Positions 60,328 through 64,000 of a DNA stretch of 64,000 nucleotides are shown here, in pieces (the first letter of the stretch is position 1; the number at the start of each line of letters is the position of its first letter). A program made the position numbers and the translations under genes. Source of the stretch: Phocoenobacter uteri. GTDB taxonomy: Bacteria > Pseudomonadota > Gammaproteobacteria > Enterobacterales > Pasteurellaceae. The DNA lies in contig NZ_UGTA01000001.1 of the NCBI RefSeq assembly GCF_900454895.1, positions 1,488,001-1,552,000 on the forward strand. Reading direction: 5' to 3'. Under the pieces are notes generated by a model, which saw only the letters and a list, made by a program, of their open reading frames with translations, was not told the DNA's origin and did not search any database.

Positions 60328-61722
60328 ATGGCTAGAAGAAAATTAATGTTTGAAACAATTCGCTCTTGGCGAAATACCGTTATTTTCTCAGCAGATGTAG
60401 TGCTATTTTTTGCACTTTTAAATTTTTTACCTTTTTCTGTTGAGGAAAACAAAGGTCTAGCATTATTAGCCTTTATTGCAGTGTTATGGTTAACGGAAGC
60501 GTTACACGTGACTGTCACTGCATTACTTGTGCCAATTATGGCTGTGGGACTAGGAATTGTACAATCTAAAGCGGCGTTGGCAGGCTTTGCATCACCAACC
60601 ATTTTTCTATTTTTTGGTGGATTTGCACTAGCAACTGCATTGCATATTCAAAAATTGGATCGTTTGATTGCTAACAAAATTATGGTGCTAGCAAAAGGCA
60701 AGCTATTTATTGCTGTCTTATACTTATTTGGGGTGACTGCATTTTTATCAATGTGGATCAGTAATACGGCAACAACGGCAATGATGCTACCTTTAGCACT
60801 TGGTATTTTAAGTCAAATGGATAGAGAGGCAAATCATAATACTTATGTATTTGTGCTATTAGGTATCGCATACAGTGCGAGTATTGGTGGTATGGGAACG
60901 CCTGTGGGCAGCCCACCAAATGCGATTGTGGTATCAAATCTAAAAATGTCTTTCTCTGAATGGATGGGCTATGGTATGCCAATGGTCATAATGTTATTAC
61001 CATTGATGGTCGGCGTACTTTATGTCTTATTAAAACCAAATTTACACCAGAATTTTGAGCATAAATTTGAGAAAATCAAACTAAATAATCATCGAATCAT
61101 TACCCTCGCGATTTTCCTTTTCACTGTGGCGTGCTGGGTGTTTGGACGCTACTTGAATCCATTACTCTCTGAAGTGTTAGGTATTGATGGAAAAATTGCT
61201 AAGTTCGATGGAATGGTAGCTCTGCTTGCAGTAGTGCTAGTCTGTATGACTCGTGTTGTTACTTGGGAGCAAATTCAGAAAAATACCGAATGGGGCGTGT
61301 TAATGCTCTTCGGGGGTGGTATCACATTAAGCACTGTTTTGGGAAAAACAGGGGCAAGCAAAGTTTTAGCAGATGGTATTGTCTTTATGATGGAAGGCGG
61401 CCACTTCTTCTTAATCGGATTACTGGTTGCCACTTTTATTATATTCCTAACAGAAGTCGCCTCAAATACCGCAAGTGCTGCGTTATTAGTGCCATTATTT
61501 ATTTCAATTGCACAAGCATTAAATATGCCTGTGGTTGGACTCTCGCTTATCATTGGTTTAGGGGCTTCTTGTGCATTTATGCTACCTGTTGCCACCCCGC
61601 CAAATGCGATTGTATTCGGTACGGGTATTGTAAAACAGCGTGAAATGTTAAAAACAGGTTTCTGGTTAAATATTATGTGCGTATTTATTATCGCCACAGT
61701 TGCCTACATATTCTGGCTATAA
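60328..61722 (+). CDS. DASS/SLC13-family anion transporter
   Basis: A 464-residue inner-membrane transporter of the divalent anion:sodium symporter (DASS/SLC13) family, with about eleven helices in two repeats. Both sodium/substrate motifs are seen: ISNTATTAMMLPLALGIL with the SNT tripeptide in the first half, and EVASNTASAALLVPLFISIA with SNT again in the second half. GSPPNAIVVSNL and ATPPNAIVFGTGIV are the matching PPNA loops. Substrates in the family are dicarboxylates, citrate, phosphate or sulfate. AAGGAGG sits before ATG 60328. Alone in its unit, ended by a terminator. Confidence 0.92.
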   Translation: MARRKLMFETIRSWRNTVIFSADVVLFFALLNFLPFSVEENKGLALLAFIAVLWLTEALHVTVTALLVPIMAVGLGIVQSKAALAGFASPTIFLFFGGFALATALHIQKLDRLIANKIMVLAKGKLFIAVLYLFGVTAFLSMWISNTATTAMMLPLALGILSQMDREANHNTYVFVLLGIAYSASIGGMGTPVGSPPNAIVVSNLKMSFSEWMGYGMPMVIMLLPLMVGVLYVLLKPNLHQNFEHKFEKIKLNNHRIITLAIFLFTVACWVFGRYLNPLLSEVLGIDGKIAKFDGMVALLAVVLVCMTRVVTWEQIQKNTEWGVLMLFGGGITLSTVLGKTGASKVLADGIVFMMEGGHFFLIGLLVATFIIFLTEVASNTASAALLVPLFISIAQALNMPVVGLSLIIGLGASCAFMLPVATPPNAIVFGTGIVKQREMLKTGFWLNIMCVFIIATVAYIFWL

Positions 61723-61737
61723 CTAGCCGATAATATT

Positions 61738-61776
61738 CACCCCAAATGTTGGACGCAACTTTGGGGTGTTTTTTTA
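61738..61776 (+). terminator. Rho-independent terminator of the DASS transporter
   Basis: CACCCCAAA (61738-61746) pairs with TTTGGGGTG (61760-61768), followed by TTTTTTTTA. Strong stem and tail. Confidence 0.93.
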
Positions 61777-61828
61777 TGGGTAACTTAGCCCAAGCCTGAG
61801 ACAATAAATTACCAATTTTAAATTATTA

Positions 61829-62497
61829 TTATGCAATTTTTAAAATTTCTGCAAAGTCTTCGCACACATAATCTGGCTCAGATTCACTGATTGGGATATT
61901 GTAATTGTAACCGTAGGTTAAGCCAACACTTTTACAACCTGCTGCTTTTGCCGCCAAAATATCATTTTTAGAATCCCCCACAAATAGCACTTCATTTGGA
62001 TAGCAGCCAAATTTACCGAATAAATAAAACAGCGGTGCTGGATGTGGTTTAACCAAAGGTAACGACTGCCCGCCTAAGGTTTCTGAAAATAAATGATCGA
62101 TCCCAAAGGCTTTTAAGACTGGTTGCACGTGCTTGGTAGGTTTGTTGGTAACCACCGCCAAAATATAGCCTTTGTTATGTAACGCTTCTAAAGTTGATTT
62201 CACGTTATCAAACAACACACTTTTAGTACACACATTCTGCCCATAAAAATAATCAAAACGTTGTTTAAGTTGGGCAATTTGTTCCGCATTAAATTGCTCC
62301 GCCTTACCCGACCATTCTAAGCCTTTTTGGAATAATACATCCGCCCCTTTACCAATCCAAGTTAATACTTTTTCTTCTGGTGCTGATGGCAACCCTACTT
62401 CCTCAAAAGCGGAATTTAATGATAACGCTAAATCTGGCAAGCTATTCACTAACGTACCGTCTAAATCAAAGCCAATAAGTTTAAATTTGTTGTTCAT
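61829..62497 (-). CDS. gph: Phosphoglycolate phosphatase
   Basis: HAD-family phosphatase of 222 residues that removes phosphoglycolate formed in DNA repair. Motif I is GFDLDGTLVNSLPDLA with the nucleophile aspartate, motif II is AVVTNKPTKH, and motif III/IV is KPHPAPLFYLFGKFG and VLFVGDSKNDILAAKAAGC. ATG 62497 is chosen over ATG 62509, because it matches the usual Pasteurellaceae start and is preceded by GGGAAAC. The chain aligns with Gph rather than other HAD enzymes, though substrates overlap in this family. Confidence 0.92.
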   Translation of the reverse strand: MNNKFKLIGFDLDGTLVNSLPDLALSLNSAFEEVGLPSAPEEKVLTWIGKGADVLFQKGLEWSGKAEQFNAEQIAQLKQRFDYFYGQNVCTKSVLFDNVKSTLEALHNKGYILAVVTNKPTKHVQPVLKAFGIDHLFSETLGGQSLPLVKPHPAPLFYLFGKFGCYPNEVLFVGDSKNDILAAKAAGCKSVGLTYGYNYNIPISESEPDYVCEDFAEILKIA

Positions 62498-62684
62498 TTT
62501 GTTTCCCATTTATATTTATTGATCGGCATATAGTTTAAATCAATCTTAATCAAGGTAGAACCTTTAATTTTAAAAAATAAGGGAATAAAAATGATACTCA
62601 AAAATTATTTAAAATCTTATATAATTAAACGCTGAACTATTTTAGGTGTGATTTCGTTGCATTCTAATGAGTAAGGACAATAAA

Positions 62685-63626
62685 ATGAAAATAGTGATTG
62701 CAGGTGCTGGGGCAATGGGCGGACGTTTTGGCTATATGCTAAAACAAGCAGGGCAACAAGTTATTTTAGTTGATAGTTGGAAAGAACATATTGATATTAT
62801 TTCTCAAAATGGTTTAACGGTGGAAAGCGACGGTAAAAGAGAAAGCGTGCCTTTTACCGCTTATCACACAAAACAAATAGCACACCTAGAGATTGCCGAT
62901 ACGATTATTCTTTTTGTGAAAGCAATGCAGTTACCAGAAATGCTCTCGGATTTACAATCCATCATCGGTCAAAACACCCGTGTTATTTGCTTACTCAATG
63001 GGCTTGGGCATATAGACACGATCAAAAAATATGTCTCTCATAAAAATATTTTTATCGGTGTCACAATGTGGACGGCGGGGCTAGTAAGTGCTGGGCATAT
63101 ACATTTAGCGGGCGATGGCAGTATTGAGCTTCAAAATATTACACCTTCAGAAAATGAATCAGGGCAACAATTGGTGGATATCTTTAATGAAGCTGGCTTG
63201 AAAGCAAGATATAGCCACGATGTGCTTGTATCCATCTGGAAAAAAGCCTGTGTGAATGGCGTATTAAATGGGATATGTGCGATTTTAGATTGCAATTTAT
63301 ACCAATTCGGTCAGATTCCATCCCATCACGATTTTGTGGCTCAAGTCGTATCCGAATTTGCCGCTATCGCTAAATCTATTGATAATGTCGACATTGACCA
63401 AACCGCAGTGATTAAGCTGATTGAAAGTACTTATGATCCTGAAAAGCAAGGCATGCACTACCCTTCAATGCATCAAGATCTAGTGAAAAATCATCGCCTC
63501 ACGGAGGTTGATTACATCAACGGCTATATTGCGAGAAAGGGAAAGGAGCAAGGCATTCCCGTCCCTTACTGTGAACTCATCACTCTATTAGTACACGGAA
63601 AAGAAAAAGTGCTGGGGATTATTTAA
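62685..63626 (+). CDS. panE: 2-dehydropantoate 2-reductase family protein
   Basis: NADPH-dependent reductase family (PanE/ApbA), 313 residues. The Rossmann motif is VIAGAGAMGGRFGYML at the N terminus, and TIILFVKAMQLPEML and VICLLNGLGHIDTIKKYV follow. The catalytic lysine is expected in SIWKKACVNGVLNGICAI, and the C-terminal region ends with HPSMHQD-like MHYPSMHQDLV and EVDYINGYIARKGKEQGIPVP. ATG 62685 follows AAGGAC; the ATG at 62667 is upstream of that site. Pantoate synthesis for CoA is the classic role; paralogues with other substrates exist, so the symbol is provisional. Confidence 0.83.
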   Translation: MKIVIAGAGAMGGRFGYMLKQAGQQVILVDSWKEHIDIISQNGLTVESDGKRESVPFTAYHTKQIAHLEIADTIILFVKAMQLPEMLSDLQSIIGQNTRVICLLNGLGHIDTIKKYVSHKNIFIGVTMWTAGLVSAGHIHLAGDGSIELQNITPSENESGQQLVDIFNEAGLKARYSHDVLVSIWKKACVNGVLNGICAILDCNLYQFGQIPSHHDFVAQVVSEFAAIAKSIDNVDIDQTAVIKLIESTYDPEKQGMHYPSMHQDLVKNHRLTEVDYINGYIARKGKEQGIPVPYCELITLLVHGKEKVLGII

Positions 63627-63686
63627 TATTACTTGGGGATTGGCTTTCCCCAATCCCCCATTTTTATCATCTATAAAATGACATAT

Positions 63687-64000
63687 TTAATTCGTTAAAA
63701 CCAACTCTCTCACTAACCCCGTCGCGTAGCTTCCGGAATCTAAAAAGAAGTGTAATTTTAATCCTTCATCCATAAACTGCCATTGGAAATTTTGTGGTTT
63801 ACACAACATTGCTCGGCGAGCCGCTTTCATTCTAACGTCTTTCATTAAGTTGATAAAAGATTGGTTTTGTTCGATGATGTGTTGCTCTGATTGTGGGGCG
63901 AGTTTTTCTAAGGAATCTTCGCCAATCAATGGTGCAGTCAGTAATACATCATTATCGATTAAACGTTGTTGTAATTCTGCTAGCTCATTTTCCGTCGCTT
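63687..64000 (-). CDS. truD: tRNA pseudouridine synthase TruD, 3' part
   Basis: The C-terminal 104 residues of TruD, which makes pseudouridine 13 in tRNA-Glu. The frame is open to the window edge at 63998, so the gene begins beyond 64000; the TTG near 63929 is internal. Diagnostic pieces are TAPLIGEDSLEK, KDVRMKAARRAMLCKP, FQWQFMDEGLKLHFFLDSGS and SYATGLVRELVL, matching the GSFATSVVREL end of E. coli TruD. Intact as far as visible. Confidence 0.92.
   Translation of the reverse strand, partial: ATENELAELQQRLIDNDVLLTAPLIGEDSLEKLAPQSEQHIIEQNQSFINLMKDVRMKAARRAMLCKPQNFQWQFMDEGLKLHFFLDSGSYATGLVRELVLTN

Noticed and set aside
63687..63929. Small separate 80-residue gene
   Set aside because: The frame continues to the window edge and the residues match the C terminus of TruD; the TTG near 63929 is internal.
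1..64000. tRNA or rRNA genes
   Set aside because: No cloverleaf-like sequence with a conserved TTCGAAT-type loop or rRNA signature was seen in the intergenic regions.

Overview
The window is a low-GC gammaproteobacterial chromosome segment from the family Pasteurellaceae. The housekeeping proteins (TrmA, FadL, Tig, SecB, PrlC, MutL, HtpG, NapA, TsaD, BamD) read as close Haemophilus/Actinobacillus relatives. The frequent DNA uptake signal is the Apl type (core AAGCGGT, often ACAAGCGGTC), which points to the Actinobacillus/Mannheimia/Bibersteinia/Glaesserella side of the family rather than H. influenzae. No rRNA, tRNA, CRISPR array or prophage was seen. The species cannot be fixed from the sequence alone.

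Layout. 1-8864: core genes trmA (cut by the window edge), yfcZ, fadL, yidE, tig, a rhodanese-fold protein, secB and prlC. 9070-10821: a pair of uncharacterised exported proteins. 10942-12525: a metal-efflux-type permease with a Cys-Cys-rich loop, an SmtB-type ArsR regulator and a perfect 13-6-13 operator. 12711-14741: rluF, then an ORF6N/PLD-like gene stopped by one in-frame TAG. 14959-16219: an EamA transporter behind an FMN riboswitch, hence a predicted riboflavin importer. 16277-19277: rluD, bamD, tsaD. 19459-23556: a TAXI-type TRAP transporter with a universal stress protein. 23746-33099: yigZ, tehA, a fructose-family PTS IIABC, a glycerate use cluster (kinase, GntP-type transporter, CdaR-type activator) and mutL.

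Accessory region 1 (33220-38985) is a compact haem-acquisition system. It has a Fur-box-like promoter, a large TonB-dependent receptor, a secreted hemophilin-like protein and a Slam outer-membrane translocator. The Slam protein would export the haem carrier and the receptor would take the loaded carrier or its haem. An 85-bp duplication between hemophore and slam marks a rearrangement. Next to it lie three tandem 160-bp units, each holding two palindromes, directly before an intact REP-associated tyrosine transposase (RAYT), with a degenerate copy after it (39006-40080). The periplasmic nitrate reductase operon napDAGHBC (without napF) follows on the minus strand.

Accessory region 2 (45995-57218, minus strand, ten genes) is the most striking part: a teichoic-acid-like surface polymer locus in a Gram-negative genome. 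It has three CDP-glycerol glycerophosphotransferase-family proteins, a TagD-type cytidylyltransferase fused to a Gfo/Idh/MocA oxidoreductase, a polyprenyl-phosphate sugar-1-phosphate transferase as likely initiator, a TagG/TagH (Wzm/Wzt)-type ABC exporter, and a DltA/DltC-like adenylation-enzyme and carrier-protein pair next to a GxSxG hydrolase-fold protein. The inferred product is a glycerol-phosphate polymer built on a lipid carrier in the cytoplasm, perhaps decorated with a carrier-activated amino acid or acyl group, and exported by ABC transport.

The right end returns to core genes: a membrane-anchored HTH-2TM protein, htpG, a DASS-family transporter, gph, a ketopantoate reductase-family gene and the 3' part of truD.
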